Program-made: the position numbers and the translations under genes | Part shown: positions 18,590-27,383 of the stretch, in pieces | Numbering within the stretch: position 1 is the first letter of the stretch | Layout: every line of letters starts with the position of its first letter | Assembly: GCF_003076595.1 (NCBI RefSeq) | Contig: NZ_CP025786.1 | Location: 6,824-70,823 of the forward strand | Length of the DNA: 64,000 nucleotides | Direction: 5' to 3' | Origin: Candidatus Borreliella tachyglossi | Lineage (GTDB): Bacteria > Spirochaetota > Spirochaetia > Borreliales > Borreliaceae | The notes under the pieces: model-generated | Told to the model about the DNA's origin: nothing | The model's database searches: none | The model's input: the letters and a program-made list of their open reading frames with translations, nothing else

Positions 18590-18945
18590 ACCATCCTCCT
18601 ATGCTCAATCGTACTATCATACCCCCACAAATATTTAAAACAGAGATTATTTAAATAATATAAAATTTCGATGTTAAGATCAAATAATATTAATTATTAC
18701 TCCTTTCAACCTATAAAACTGCGATATCTTTATAATTATTATTTTTAAATAATACATGTTTGCACATTTGAAACATTAACTTTTAATAATAGGAGGAGAT
18801 TAATCAGAATATTAAAAATGATGGTTTTATTATTAATAGATGATAGATTATATAGAATACAAAGATTAAAAAATGATAAGAAAACAGGACAACTGATAAA
18901 ACAAATTCTTGATGTCTGAAGGTTTCAGGACCCTCTCATCCAGCA
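18590..18945. other. Upstream region of 17303..18589 and gene debris
   Basis: Contains a plus-strand AGGAGG and ATG at about 18810 opening a 33-codon frame (MMVLLLIDDRLYRIQ) that ends before the pseudogene below. It may be the broken 5' end of the same dead gene. Confidence 0.35.
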
Positions 18946-19111
18946 CTAGCTCGGGACATTGATGGCATTAATGAAATTCAAGGTAATATGCAAAAGATAA
19001 AAAACTGAAATAATGGCTACTTAAAACAGAGAACACAGAGGTTGAGCTAAAGGTAAAGGAGAAATTAGATAGTCTCAAAACTCTTATGTTCCCGTATATC
19101 AACTTAAATTA
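18946..19111 (+). pseudogene. Degraded lipoprotein-like gene remnant
   Basis: Reads as GPSHPALARDIDGINEIQG and on to MQKIKN, then an in-frame TGA (possibly a former Trp codon), NNGYLK, and after a one-base shift TENTEVELKVKEKLDSLKTL up to a TAA. One nonsense and one frameshift mutation break an otherwise natural-looking helical protein tail. The parent family was not recognised. Confidence 0.5.
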
Positions 19112-19170
19112 AATAATAATTAATAACTATAATATCAATGCCATTTAATATTTCTCAAATTAGATCTCCA

Positions 19171-19752
19171 TTAATCTGGATAAGCATAATAGTAGTTAAT
19201 AACCTTTATATTGTCCCTACCCCTTAGTATTTCTAAGATTAGATCTTCTTTTTTCAAGTTATGGTGCATTCGCAAAGCTATATCTCTTGCATGAAATATC
19301 CGTATTTTGTCGTCTACCCTACCCACAGCACTCATTACACGTAGCTCTCCACTTGAATACGCACCATTTTCAATGATAAACGCCCGCTTAGCATCACTAT
19401 TCTTTATCTGGATGCTACTCTGACCACTTTTATACTGTAGTAATATTGTATCGACACTTTGAGTAATCTTGATATCATCTGATTCATCGCTAATAGTAAA
19501 GGTTCCATAATCTCTAAAAAGAGTAGTAGCTTTAGGCTTAATATTCGTATGACTAATGATTACTGTCGCCCGCTTATCCCATTGATCCCGCTTCTTATTG
19601 TGGTAATAATAATAGTTCCAAACTCGATTATCGCTATTATACCCACAATTAGCATCAAGAATCCATGCATTACTAAGCCCCTCATTAGGTAATAATATGC
19701 AAGACATGACAGAAATCATTAATATTGATAACAAAATCACGCTCAAGCACAT
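19171..19752 (-). CDS. Lipoprotein, paralogue of 19902..20567
   Basis: 193 residues with lipobox VMSC (Cys18), ATG and AGGAGG 7 bases upstream. The region ISHTNIKPKATTLFRDYGTF through the C-terminus aligns with the next gene upstream; the last 24 residues (DLILEILRGRDNIKVINYYY) are nearly identical. The fold looks beta-rich, with regularly spaced strands. Unknown function; the different membrane anchors suggest the pair sits in different membranes or leaflets (inference). Confidence 0.75.
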   Translation of the reverse strand: MCLSVILLSILMISVMSCILLPNEGLSNAWILDANCGYNSDNRVWNYYYYHNKKRDQWDKRATVIISHTNIKPKATTLFRDYGTFTISDESDDIKITQSVDTILLQYKSGQSSIQIKNSDAKRAFIIENGAYSSGELRVMSAVGRVDDKIRIFHARDIALRMHHNLKKEDLILEILRGRDNIKVINYYYAYPD

Positions 19753-19901
19753 CTCTAACCTCCTATGAAATTAACTGTGAATTTATTATCTTAAACACAC
19801 AAATTAAAATATAGAAACCCTTAAAAATGATTTTTTAAAACAAAAAGTATAATATTGAAAATTAAAATGATTTTTAATTCATTTATTAATACAATATAAT
19901 A

Positions 19902-20567
19902 TCAAACCGGATAAGCATAATAGTAGTTAATAACCTTTATGTTGTCCCTACCCCTTAGTATTTCTAATATCAGATCCTCTTTTCCCAAATTATGTTGTGC
20001 GCGCAAAGCCGTGTTTCTCGCCTGCAATACCTGTTTCTTCCCCTCTACCTTCTCTGTATCGCTTAGTATATCCATTTCTCCACTTGAATACGCACCATCT
20101 TCAATTATAAAAGCTTGCTTCTGACTGTTACCCTTTATCTTAACCACACTCATACCGCCACTCTCATACTGCACTATGATTACATCTTCCCTCTGAACAA
20201 TCTTAACATCCTTTGATTTATCTTCAATAACAAAACTTCCATAATTTAGAAAACTTGAATGTGCTCTAGATGTAATCTTACTATGACTGATAACAACGTT
20301 AGGATCCTTGTCCTTAAAATACACACTTCCAGTATAACCCTTTAAAATGCCAAATAAACCTGAATCAGTTAATACATGGAAACTACCATTATCTTTGCCA
20401 ATTTTTATAGTAGCAATGCTACCAATTTGCACATCCATACTCTTCTCATACATGTCTACTTTTATATCACTAAGTATTATTTTAAAAAATAGAATGTTTA
20501 AGACAGTAGTCAAAATTATAATAGCTAATACCCCAGAAACAGTCAATAAAATTGGTTTAAACCGCAT
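19902..20567 (-). CDS. Membrane-anchored paralogue of 19171..19752
   Basis: 221 residues. An N-terminal transmembrane helix (VSGVLAIIILTTVLNILFF) replaces the lipobox, followed by the same beta-rich domain with GSFVIEDKSKDVKI, VQYESGGMSV, ENGAYSSGE-like motif (EDGAYSSGEM) and the shared C-terminus DLILEILRGRDNIKVINYYY. ATG with AGAGGT about 8 bases upstream. Duplicate gene pair in tandem, 149 bp apart. Function unknown. Confidence 0.75.
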   Translation of the reverse strand: MRFKPILLTVSGVLAIIILTTVLNILFFKIILSDIKVDMYEKSMDVQIGSIATIKIGKDNGSFHVLTDSGLFGILKGYTGSVYFKDKDPNVVISHSKITSRAHSSFLNYGSFVIEDKSKDVKIVQREDVIIVQYESGGMSVVKIKGNSQKQAFIIEDGAYSSGEMDILSDTEKVEGKKQVLQARNTALRAQHNLGKEDLILEILRGRDNIKVINYYYAYPV

Positions 20568-20891
20568 AACCTTTACCTCTAAAATCTAATATATAAGGGC
20601 AATTTCTTCTTAAATAACTCGCTTCAGGAAACCTCTTGAGTTTTCCCCAAACCCATAATGCTACCACCAAAAAGAGGTGCAACAACTCTTCTTACCCCCA
20701 AGAGAAATTACACAAAGAATTATATCACACATAAATACTTTACAAAATCACTCTCAAGTATATCAATACTAATATTAAACTAAGAAGGTTAATTAATTAT
20801 AACCTAAATATCAATTAATATTAAGTACACTTTATACTATATTATTCTACATTCTACTCAAGAAGATTTTCTAGTGACTATTTAAATTCAA
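20568..20891. other. Intergenic between the paralogue pair and vlp
   Basis: AT-rich; no gene seen. Holds the leader of 19902..20567 and ends at the vlp terminator. Confidence 0.4.
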
Positions 20892-20923
20892 AGAGAAGAC
20901 AATAACTTCTTTATTGCTTCTCT
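20892..20923 (-). terminator. Terminator hairpin of the vlp gene
   Basis: AGAGAAGACAATAA pairs with TTATTGCTTCTCT with one bulged base, about 45 bases past the stop. Confidence 0.6.
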
Positions 20924-20969
20924 AATACTTTTTATCTTTAGATTATTATCGTAATGTTTGCTATTGTTC

Positions 20970-21956
20970 CTAAACCGCTGTCTTTGCATCTGCAAGTATC
21001 TTTGTGATTGAAGTCTTTATTGCATCTTTTATTGCTACCAGCAATTTATTTGCTGCCTCTACTCCTACTTTTTGTACCGCTTCTTCAGCTGATTCTGCTG
21101 ATGATAGCTTGCCTCCTTGGATCAAAGAACGCAACGCTATCCCTCCTGCTACAGATGCTGCTTTTGCATCTTTTACTTTAGCTTCTATCTCGACATTAGG
21201 GTTTCCATGTACTGAGTCTCTTGATACTCCAACCACTGCAAACTGTACCGCTGTTGTTGCTGCATCTGCTGAAGATGCTCCTTGCAAATTTACTGCTCCG
21301 CCCATTGCAACTGCCGGTACATCATTCTCACCTGTCACTATTATGGAAGCTAGGATCTGTTCCTCTGTTACAGATCCTAGTATTGCTAACGTTTTTTCTG
21401 TATCTGCCACACCAGCATCCCCTGCTTCCGCCAATGCTTTTGCTCCGACTACATTGTCACTGCCTACTGCTACATCGCCTGCATCTGGTATTATTCCTGC
21501 TGCTGTAGCTATTGTCTTTAAGCCTTTAAGACCTTCTTTTGTTGCTGCCGGATTTGCTCCCTGACCTAATCCAACATTTTGTATTTGTACTTCACCTACC
21601 TTTCCATCTCCCCCATCAGTTGCCTTTGATAAAGAATTTAAGCTACCCTTTAAGTCTTCTAAGGACTTCTTAGTTGCTTCTATATCTGTTACCGCAATAG
21701 CTTGATCAAGTCCTTCTCCTAATTTTTTAAAAAATCCAGAAATATCACTCTTCTTCGTGTTTACATCTGCCGGTTTACCTAAAACCTCATCTACTAGCTT
21801 TGTAAAATCCCCAAGTGCTGCCTCAACATCACCATCTATCTGCTCAATTCCTGCACCTCCAACTTTCAATGCTTTATCTCTCCCAGCATCATATTGCTTA
21901 CAACTTATAAAAAGCATCATTATTACTAAAATACTTATTATATTTACATACCTCAA
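20970..21956 (-). CDS. vlp: Variable large protein (Vlp) lipoprotein, TTG start
   Basis: Surface lipoprotein of the Vlp (variable major protein) family, used by relapsing-fever Borrelia for antigenic variation. 328 residues; lipobox LFISC (Cys19). Hallmarks: LKGLKTIATAAGII, a variable centre rich in Ala/Gly/Val, VAGGIALRSLIQGGKL, and a C-terminus ending in KDAIKTSITKILADAK. The start is TTG at 21956, seven bases after AGGAGG; an in-frame GTG farther upstream lacks a site. Other Vlp signal peptides begin with Met at this position, so ATG has probably changed to TTG. The Vlp subfamily cannot be assigned by eye. It may be expressed or be an archival copy. Confidence 0.88.
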   Translation of the reverse strand: MRYVNIISILVIMMLFISCKQYDAGRDKALKVGGAGIEQIDGDVEAALGDFTKLVDEVLGKPADVNTKKSDISGFFKKLGEGLDQAIAVTDIEATKKSLEDLKGSLNSLSKATDGGDGKVGEVQIQNVGLGQGANPAATKEGLKGLKTIATAAGIIPDAGDVAVGSDNVVGAKALAEAGDAGVADTEKTLAILGSVTEEQILASIIVTGENDVPAVAMGGAVNLQGASSADAATTAVQFAVVGVSRDSVHGNPNVEIEAKVKDAKAASVAGGIALRSLIQGGKLSSAESAEEAVQKVGVEAANKLLVAIKDAIKTSITKILADAKTAV

Positions 21957-22062
21957 TGTAACCCTCCTACATAATAAGCAAATATACTGCACAAACCCCC
22001 ATTAATATTATGGGATTTTCACTTAACAAATGAAGAGTTCGCTTTAATGAAATTTTAAAACA

Positions 22063-22683
22063 CTACAAAACACCTGAGGTAGTACCTGTTGCAATAGTAG
22101 GAGAACCAACAGCATTTACATAAGTTATGCTACCAGCGCCATGTGTATGACTTTCGAATAATTTACCATTAATATATACTTTTCCTTTAAAGTTAATGCT
22201 ATCCGCCTCAATGATTAAAGATTGCGCCTCAGCTTTCACACTCTTGCCCTCAAGACTAACATTTTCGGCATTTAAGTTTAACTTATCAGTCTTAACACCA
22301 AATTCTTTGGAAGTTATGCTAAACTTATCTATTTTAATACCCGCACACTCGGGAGTTACAGCATTTAGGATATAAAAATGATGTTTATCAAAATAATTAT
22401 TATCCGCTTCATTGAAAATATTAATGCTACTTTGAAGCAATATAACTTGATCGCCCTCTTTAAGTTTGAGTCTTAAATTTGAAATATTACGACTTACAAT
22501 ACGCAATCCATCATACTTCGGGATTTCAACAATGCCTTCTTGCTTCTCAGAATCAAACTCCTTAACAATGCCAATCCGACAAATAAATAAATTCTCACGC
22601 AAATATTTTTTAGCATCTTCTAATACCAATGAATCGCTACTTAGGCTACCCAAACTTCTGCAAACCTCATAATTTTGACTCAT
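22063..22683 (-). CDS. Phage baseplate spike/assembly protein, DUF777
   Basis: 206 residues. N-terminal OB-like domain resembling Gp138-type tail-spike proteins (RIGIVKEFDSEKQEGIVEIP), followed by regular hydrophobic repeats typical of a trimeric beta-helix (KTDKLNLNAENVSLEGKSV) and a Gly/Thr-rich tip with HTHG. Belongs to the cp32 DUF777 family as I recognise it. Role: membrane-piercing spike below the hub. It is the last gene of the leftward structural operon; the next baseplate genes are 36 kb away at 54.5-58.6 kb. Confidence 0.8.
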   Translation of the reverse strand: MSQNYEVCRSLGSLSSDSLVLEDAKKYLRENLFICRIGIVKEFDSEKQEGIVEIPKYDGLRIVSRNISNLRLKLKEGDQVILLQSSINIFNEADNNYFDKHHFYILNAVTPECAGIKIDKFSITSKEFGVKTDKLNLNAENVSLEGKSVKAEAQSLIIEADSINFKGKVYINGKLFESHTHGAGSITYVNAVGSPTIATGTTSGVL

Positions 22684-22694
22684 ACCTACGCCAC

Positions 22695-23612
22695 CTACCT
22701 TACTACATTAGATTCGTCATAAAGCTTTAATTTAAGTGTGCAATCACCTATATTGCTTAAACTAGCACCTGTTTCCTGCACGACAGCCTTCACAATCTCG
22801 CCATATCGATTCATAAACTGAACACCATCCCCTACCTTAATCTTGTCTGTAAAAAGAATTGTTGCATTCCAAAAATTGAAAGTATATTTATCTACAACCC
22901 TTACTTCTTTTTGAGGAATAAATAAAAGTGCAAAATCATCCAAATTTTTGTATACTCTTTCTAGTGAGCTTAAACCATTAAAATTAACAAAAACAAATCT
23001 AGTATCAACCCCATCTGAGAAATTCCCAATATCAACAAATACTGAATGCACATATTTACCTATAAGCTTTTCTACAAATTCTTTCAAAGTCTCTGCATAA
23101 AACCTTTCATCTATTATGCGCCCCTTATCCTCTCTGCCAATATTAATAACGGCCTTATCTTTAAATACAGCTTTTATTGCTTGCTCTAAAGATTGCCCTT
23201 GAAAATTTCTAACAGTAAGTTTTTGGTTTAAAAAAGTCTCTCGAGATAACAGGTAAACATCATACTCACAAATAAAATCACCATTTTCAAAATCAAAATC
23301 AATGGGTGCACCCAAATATCCAGCCATAACAAACTTATAAGCCGGGTACTTTTCATAAGAAAACTTTTTATAATATATTTTAACAACATCTCCAATTTTT
23401 AAAGATTTATTAAAGTTTACGGGCATGTTAAATAATTGCAGACGTGCTTTTTTGCACTGCATTGCACTTACAAAGGGATATTCATTACCAATTAAAATAT
23501 TAACAAGAGGCGCGCCGCCTTTTGTCTGTATTACCATTTTGGGTTTGCGACTTACAATTTTTTCATGATTGGTGAAAAACTCTATTTTAAAGTCGTACTG
23601 AAACAATATCAT
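22695..23612 (-). CDS. Phage tail hub-like protein, DUF693
   Basis: 305 residues. Begins with a strand-rich domain (KMVIQTKGGAPLVNILIGNE) and resembles the cp32 DUF693 family. Position between tape measure/tail completion genes and the spike gene fits a baseplate hub (gpD or gp27-like), which is inference from tail-gene order. ATG with GGGGAG 6 bases upstream; the ATG overlaps, as ATGA, the end of an alternative frame of the preceding gene. Confidence 0.75.
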   Translation of the reverse strand: MILFQYDFKIEFFTNHEKIVSRKPKMVIQTKGGAPLVNILIGNEYPFVSAMQCKKARLQLFNMPVNFNKSLKIGDVVKIYYKKFSYEKYPAYKFVMAGYLGAPIDFDFENGDFICEYDVYLLSRETFLNQKLTVRNFQGQSLEQAIKAVFKDKAVINIGREDKGRIIDERFYAETLKEFVEKLIGKYVHSVFVDIGNFSDGVDTRFVFVNFNGLSSLERVYKNLDDFALLFIPQKEVRVVDKYTFNFWNATILFTDKIKVGDGVQFMNRYGEIVKAVVQETGASLSNIGDCTLKLKLYDESNVVR

Positions 23613-23666
23613 AAAAACTCCCCTACAAACTCATCAAGTAAAAAGATTCTTTGTACATTAATTATT

Positions 23667-24584
23667 TTAAAATACACATAGTGTACCAATCCCTCTAACA
23701 TGGGTACTCGTTGCTCCAACACCTCTACTTGATCTAACATTGATAGCTGCTCTGCTGCCACCACTGGGTCTGATATCACTACTAATGTAAGGTCTAGCAT
23801 TGGTGTTACTTGACCTCTCACTACCATAAGGTCTGGAACTGTTACCTGGTCTGGCATTGGTATTGGGTCTGGTATTAGGTCTGATATCGCCACTGGGTCT
23901 GGCATTGCTACCTGGTCTAGCATTGGTATTAGGTCTAGCGTTAGTATTAGGTCTAACACCACCACTGGGTCTGGCATTGCTGCCTGGTCTAGCATTGGTA
24001 TTGTTTAATCTATCACCATTATGCCTAGCATTTACTACATTGCCTTGTGGAGACTCTAACCTTATGCCCAGTCTACGAGTAACATAATTTTCCGCAAACG
24101 CAATTTCTCTAATCTGTAAATTAATAAATACTTTGGTATAATCTGGACTTTCAATCAATTTCTTATTGCGAAAATTCAACAGTCTATGCCTATACTTAGC
24201 AAGTTGATTGTCCATAGGAACCTCGATTATATCTCTGAATCGATTATCAGTCTCAACAAAAAGATCGTCATCTAAATAATGGCTATCCGCTTGTAAGAAT
24301 TCTTTTTCTACCTTTAAGAAAATATCATCTTTGATTATAGTCAGCAGGCTTTCATAGTAGTTCGCAAGATCTATTACTCGCCTTAAAATTCGATCAGCCT
24401 TTAGATGTCTACTTGAATCATTAACCTTCACCAGAGTCCCGTCTAAAAACTCATAACTTAACTCATAAGCATCCTCAACATCTTGATTAAAATTCCAATT
24501 TTCGAAATTAAAAGGTTGAACAAGGATTGCATTAAGATTTAAAATTAATCCAAATAATAATAACACATATAAAACCTTTAACAT
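23667..24584 (-). CDS. Tail-operon protein with signal peptide and Asn-Ala-Arg-Pro repeats
   Basis: 305 residues, in the late operon between DUF792 and DUF693 genes. It has an unusual N-terminal signal sequence (VLYVLLLFGLILNLNA), a helical domain to about residue 185, then some 100 residues of NARPG/SNARPSG/RPNT repeats rich in Arg and Pro. After the repeats a +1 shift would give a hydrophobic tail (HYVYFKIINVQRIFLLDEF) whose TGA at 23609-23611 overlaps the next ATG, the spacing usual in this operon. The present frame, ending GTLCVF, may therefore be a frameshifted allele. Function unknown; a cationic secreted or virion protein is possible. Confidence 0.7.
   Translation of the reverse strand: MLKVLYVLLLFGLILNLNAILVQPFNFENWNFNQDVEDAYELSYEFLDGTLVKVNDSSRHLKADRILRRVIDLANYYESLLTIIKDDIFLKVEKEFLQADSHYLDDDLFVETDNRFRDIIEVPMDNQLAKYRHRLLNFRNKKLIESPDYTKVFINLQIREIAFAENYVTRRLGIRLESPQGNVVNARHNGDRLNNTNARPGSNARPSGGVRPNTNARPNTNARPGSNARPSGDIRPNTRPNTNARPGNSSRPYGSERSSNTNARPYISSDIRPSGGSRAAINVRSSRGVGATSTHVRGIGTLCVF
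23740..24010 (-). repeat. Imperfect short tandem repeats coding for NARP units
   Basis: Multiple imperfect copies of a 12- to 24-base unit (CTAGCATTGGTATTAGGT type) inside gene 23667..24584. Such tracts can change copy number and, where units are not multiples of 3, the frame. Confidence 0.8.
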
Positions 24585-24605
24585 AAATATTCTCCTACAA
24601 GTATT

Positions 24606-25166
24606 TTAACCTTTATAGCTTAAAAAGTTAAAAGTCTTTGCTATTTTAATTTGTAAACTAATATCAAGCTCATCGATAAATGGAGTACTTTTAAGTTTTA
24701 AAGAACTAATAATAGCCGTCTCATGAAGACCTATCACGGGACCGTAAATCGTATAATAAATGCCCGATTTAAATCTTTCTCTAAACTGCATCTTGACAAA
24801 ATTAGAATTAAACTCTAAAACACTGTTGGCAAAGGGAGTTACTCTTAGATGATCAAGTAACACCCTATCATAAATAGAAGACAAAATTGCATTATTAAGA
24901 GTAATGATTTCGGGTTTTGCAGTAATGTTATAACTAACAAATTCACTCCGCCTACTACTAATATTAATAACGGCTCGATCGCTACTAATGCTACTTAAAT
25001 TCTCCTCAACTGCCCCTCTTTTAGGAAATACAAAGAACACCTGAGGAAGGTATCCTAGTCCATTAAAATCAGGACGCGGGAAGAGTGCAATAAAATTAGA
25101 TACGTTAGCGAGGCTTAAGATTTGATTTATTACTTCCTTAATAAGTAGTGTTGTTTTCTCTAGCAT
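24606..25166 (-). CDS. Phage tail protein, DUF792-like
   Basis: 186 residues, no signal peptide, strand-rich with PRPDFNGLGYLPQVFFVFPK near the N-terminus. Matches what I recall of the cp32 DUF792 family and lies just after the tape-measure gene, where tail-completion or distal tail proteins are usually encoded. ATG with AGGG upstream; 12 bp gap to the tape-measure gene. Confidence 0.7.
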   Translation of the reverse strand: MLEKTTLLIKEVINQILSLANVSNFIALFPRPDFNGLGYLPQVFFVFPKRGAVEENLSSISSDRAVINISSRRSEFVSYNITAKPEIITLNNAILSSIYDRVLLDHLRVTPFANSVLEFNSNFVKMQFRERFKSGIYYTIYGPVIGLHETAIISSLKLKSTPFIDELDISLQIKIAKTFNFLSYKG

Positions 25167-25178
25167 ACTATTTTCCCT

Positions 25179-26699
25179 CTAAGGCATCCGTGAACTCTGG
25201 CTGCCCATTCTGTAATCATGAATATTATTCTTAAACCCTGTAGAATCGCTTACTCTATCTAATAGTTCTGTTAAATTTTCAATAGCACTCGTCATGTTAT
25301 CTAGGGCAGTATTAATAGGCTCAACGATGCTTCCGGTAATATTTAATCCTTTAAGAGAACTTACAAGCTCACCAATTTTCGTCAAGAGTGTTTGCATATT
25401 TGTATCCAAATCTATTGCTGAGAGGTTATCTACGCTGTCTTTATGCCCAATAGTACCAAAGTTTGGTTTTCCGTCATTAAAACTTGAAAGTGCACTCTTA
25501 AGTTTGTTTCTTAGCAAATCGCTTCTTGAGCTTGTATTTATATTTAAGCCTGCATTAAACCCTGAGCCTTGGATTAAACTATCATCAAAATTATTGTTAT
25601 AAGGATTACCATTTATCTTTGTGCGCGTTGAGTTATTGATAATAGAAGATAAACGCTCATCATCCCCCTGGAATAGCTCATAAACGACAGACACAGCATC
25701 CTCATTATTCTTCAAGCGACCACTAGTCTTTAAGTAGTTTGCAAGTTTAATGGCATCAAAAAGTGTCTGATCCCCACTTACCTTATCCTTAGATAACAAA
25801 GACTTAAACCCACAAGTCTGCAAAATAAAATCATTCATGTCTACCTGAGTGTCAAACTTACCCGCAAGCATGTCAGTTAATTTAGCACTCTCATCATTAC
25901 TGTAAGTTACATCTTCAATTCTTAATAAGTTAGTACCATTGCTTTGATCGGAGTTTATGCTTAATTTCGGATTAAATTGCTGCTCATTAAATTTATTCTC
26001 AGTATCATTATTCTTTAAAGTCTCAAAGATTTCCCCCCCAAGATTGAAATCAACATCTGGGCATTTAACAGCAAATTTGTTCGCAAGCTCTGGTAAATAT
26101 AGATTATCTAGACTTAAACTCCTAAACAACTCGTCTGCAGTATTGACACCCAAACTAACATCAGAATTTAAATTAGAATTAAAACTAGAATCAGAACTGG
26201 ATTTGCAATTAAGATCAGCAACAGAAGGTAGCACAAAGTCTGCGAAATTATTGTATGAACGTTCGCTGGTAAGTGTAGGCAGTAACTCCCAAAGCATATT
26301 GTACTTAAATCTAGATAACTCTTTCTCCTTATAACCCTCATCTGTAACTTCTCTTCTACCTCTTAAATCTGCAGCATTTAAATTTTGTAAGTATTGGTTA
26401 CAAAAAGCATTAGAAGAATTATCATAAGGTTTTAAATTCTGACCATAAGCATTAAAGCTTGGCAAGTCAACTAAAAAAGCCTCATACCAAGCACTCTGTC
26501 TAAACAAATCATCTTGTGAACTCATATTAGTAAAGAGAGACGCAACTTGTTCTTTGAAAAAATCCTTACTGCTCTCAAACCCTAAGCCAAAATGCTTATT
26601 TAAATTAATGCTTATAAAAGGAGTATAGCTTGAAAACAATCCGTCCTTTAAGTTAAAGAAAGGCTTATTGTTCCATAGCTTATCTATAATATAACGCAC
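25179..26699 (-). CDS. Tape-measure-like tail protein
   Basis: 506 residues, the longest gene of the tail operon, hydrophilic with Asn/Ser-rich middle and helical C-terminus (NTALDNMTSAIENLTELLDR). Position after the tube, sheath and chaperone-like genes is that of a tape measure (DUF759 in cp32). The length is short for a tape measure, which would mean a short tail if the assignment holds. GTG start with AGGAG 5 bases upstream. Confidence 0.65.
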   Translation of the reverse strand: MRYIIDKLWNNKPFFNLKDGLFSSYTPFISINLNKHFGLGFESSKDFFKEQVASLFTNMSSQDDLFRQSAWYEAFLVDLPSFNAYGQNLKPYDNSSNAFCNQYLQNLNAADLRGRREVTDEGYKEKELSRFKYNMLWELLPTLTSERSYNNFADFVLPSVADLNCKSSSDSSFNSNLNSDVSLGVNTADELFRSLSLDNLYLPELANKFAVKCPDVDFNLGGEIFETLKNNDTENKFNEQQFNPKLSINSDQSNGTNLLRIEDVTYSNDESAKLTDMLAGKFDTQVDMNDFILQTCGFKSLLSKDKVSGDQTLFDAIKLANYLKTSGRLKNNEDAVSVVYELFQGDDERLSSIINNSTRTKINGNPYNNNFDDSLIQGSGFNAGLNINTSSRSDLLRNKLKSALSSFNDGKPNFGTIGHKDSVDNLSAIDLDTNMQTLLTKIGELVSSLKGLNITGSIVEPINTALDNMTSAIENLTELLDRVSDSTGFKNNIHDYRMGSQSSRMP

Positions 26700-26707
26700 A
26701 AAATCTC

Positions 26708-26917
26708 CTAAACACTAGATCTTAAAAAAATTTCATAAATTTCTTTTTTAAGTTTAAAACTAGCAATTTTATTAATCTCTAAAAGCTCAGAGTATTTAAA
26801 ACGCTTAACCTCATCGAAGGTGCAAACCTTCATTAAAACAGGAAAATAATACTTACAAGCCTCACTTCTTAAATATTTCAGGTAAGAAAAATAGTCATCC
26901 AAAGTAGCATTATGCAT
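26708..26917 (-). CDS. Small tail-operon protein, DUF1322-like
   Basis: 69 residues, charged and helical, between the DUF1473-like and tape-measure genes. In contractile-tail operons this slot holds the tail assembly chaperones; that role is inferred from position. ATG with AAGGGA 8 bases upstream. Confidence 0.65.
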   Translation of the reverse strand: MHNATLDDYFSYLKYLRSEACKYYFPVLMKVCTFDEVKRFKYSELLEINKIASFKLKKEIYEIFLRSSV

Positions 26918-26960
26918 AATTAGTTATCCCTTATGTTTAAATAATTTTTTAAAATACAAA

Positions 26961-27380
26961 TTATTGCTTATCTGATATTAAGTTTTCATAATTCCAGTTC
27001 TCATTAATGTGAGAATACTTAATAAAATTCCCACTAGCATCTTGAAAACTTTCAATATAAACTAAACTAGGCTCTCTTAATCCCTCAATTTTGTCTAGAA
27101 GAGAGTATTGAACTGCGAAAAGAATTGTTGGGAGTGAATATTTATATAAAAATGAATGTTTTCTATCAGAACTAAGAATCTCATAAAATTCATCAAAGAA
27201 ATTAGGTGATACCATCAAAGCACTAATTCTTTTAAGCACAGATAAGCTATTAAGCTCACGCCTTAGAGTTTCCTGACTAACATCAAATCCTAAAATAGAA
27301 TCCCAGTCATACATAGGAATATCTCGCAAGGTATACTCATAAGCCTTATATTTAGTTAAAATTTTTAGCTTGTACCTCAA
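26961..27380 (-). CDS. Possible tail assembly chaperone, DUF1473
   Basis: 139 residues starting MRYKLKILTKYKAYEYTLRD, characteristic of cp32 DUF1473. Start is TTG at 27380, with GAGGG 8 bases upstream lying in the end of the tail-tube gene and only 3 bp between stop and start, so translation is probably coupled. Chaperone role is inferred from its place between tube and tape-measure genes. Confidence 0.72.
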   Translation of the reverse strand: MRYKLKILTKYKAYEYTLRDIPMYDWDSILGFDVSQETLRRELNSLSVLKRISALMVSPNFFDEFYEILSSDRKHSFLYKYSLPTILFAVQYSLLDKIEGLREPSLVYIESFQDASGNFIKYSHINENWNYENLISDKQ

Positions 27381-27383
27381 ATT

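Noticed and set aside
21004..21564. Plus-strand open frames opposite vlp
   Set aside because: Compositional mirror of the Ala/Val/Gly-rich vlp coding sequence; no ribosome-binding site and implausible Ser/Ala/Thr/Pro composition.
22000..22062. Direct repeat marking an integration site shared with 58,576-58,700
   Set aside because: By eye no common sequence longer than a few bases was found between the two ends of the phage block; needs an alignment.
23667..23995. Separate gene in the other frame across the NARP repeats
   Set aside because: Across the repeats the alternative frame is only the shifted reading of a repeat (PDPVV, LDLIL). Only its last 27 or so residues look real, as a frameshifted tail of the main gene.
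23740..24010. CRISPR array
   Set aside because: The units are short, imperfect, contiguous and in frame as NARP repeats of a protein gene, with no unique spacers and no cas genes.
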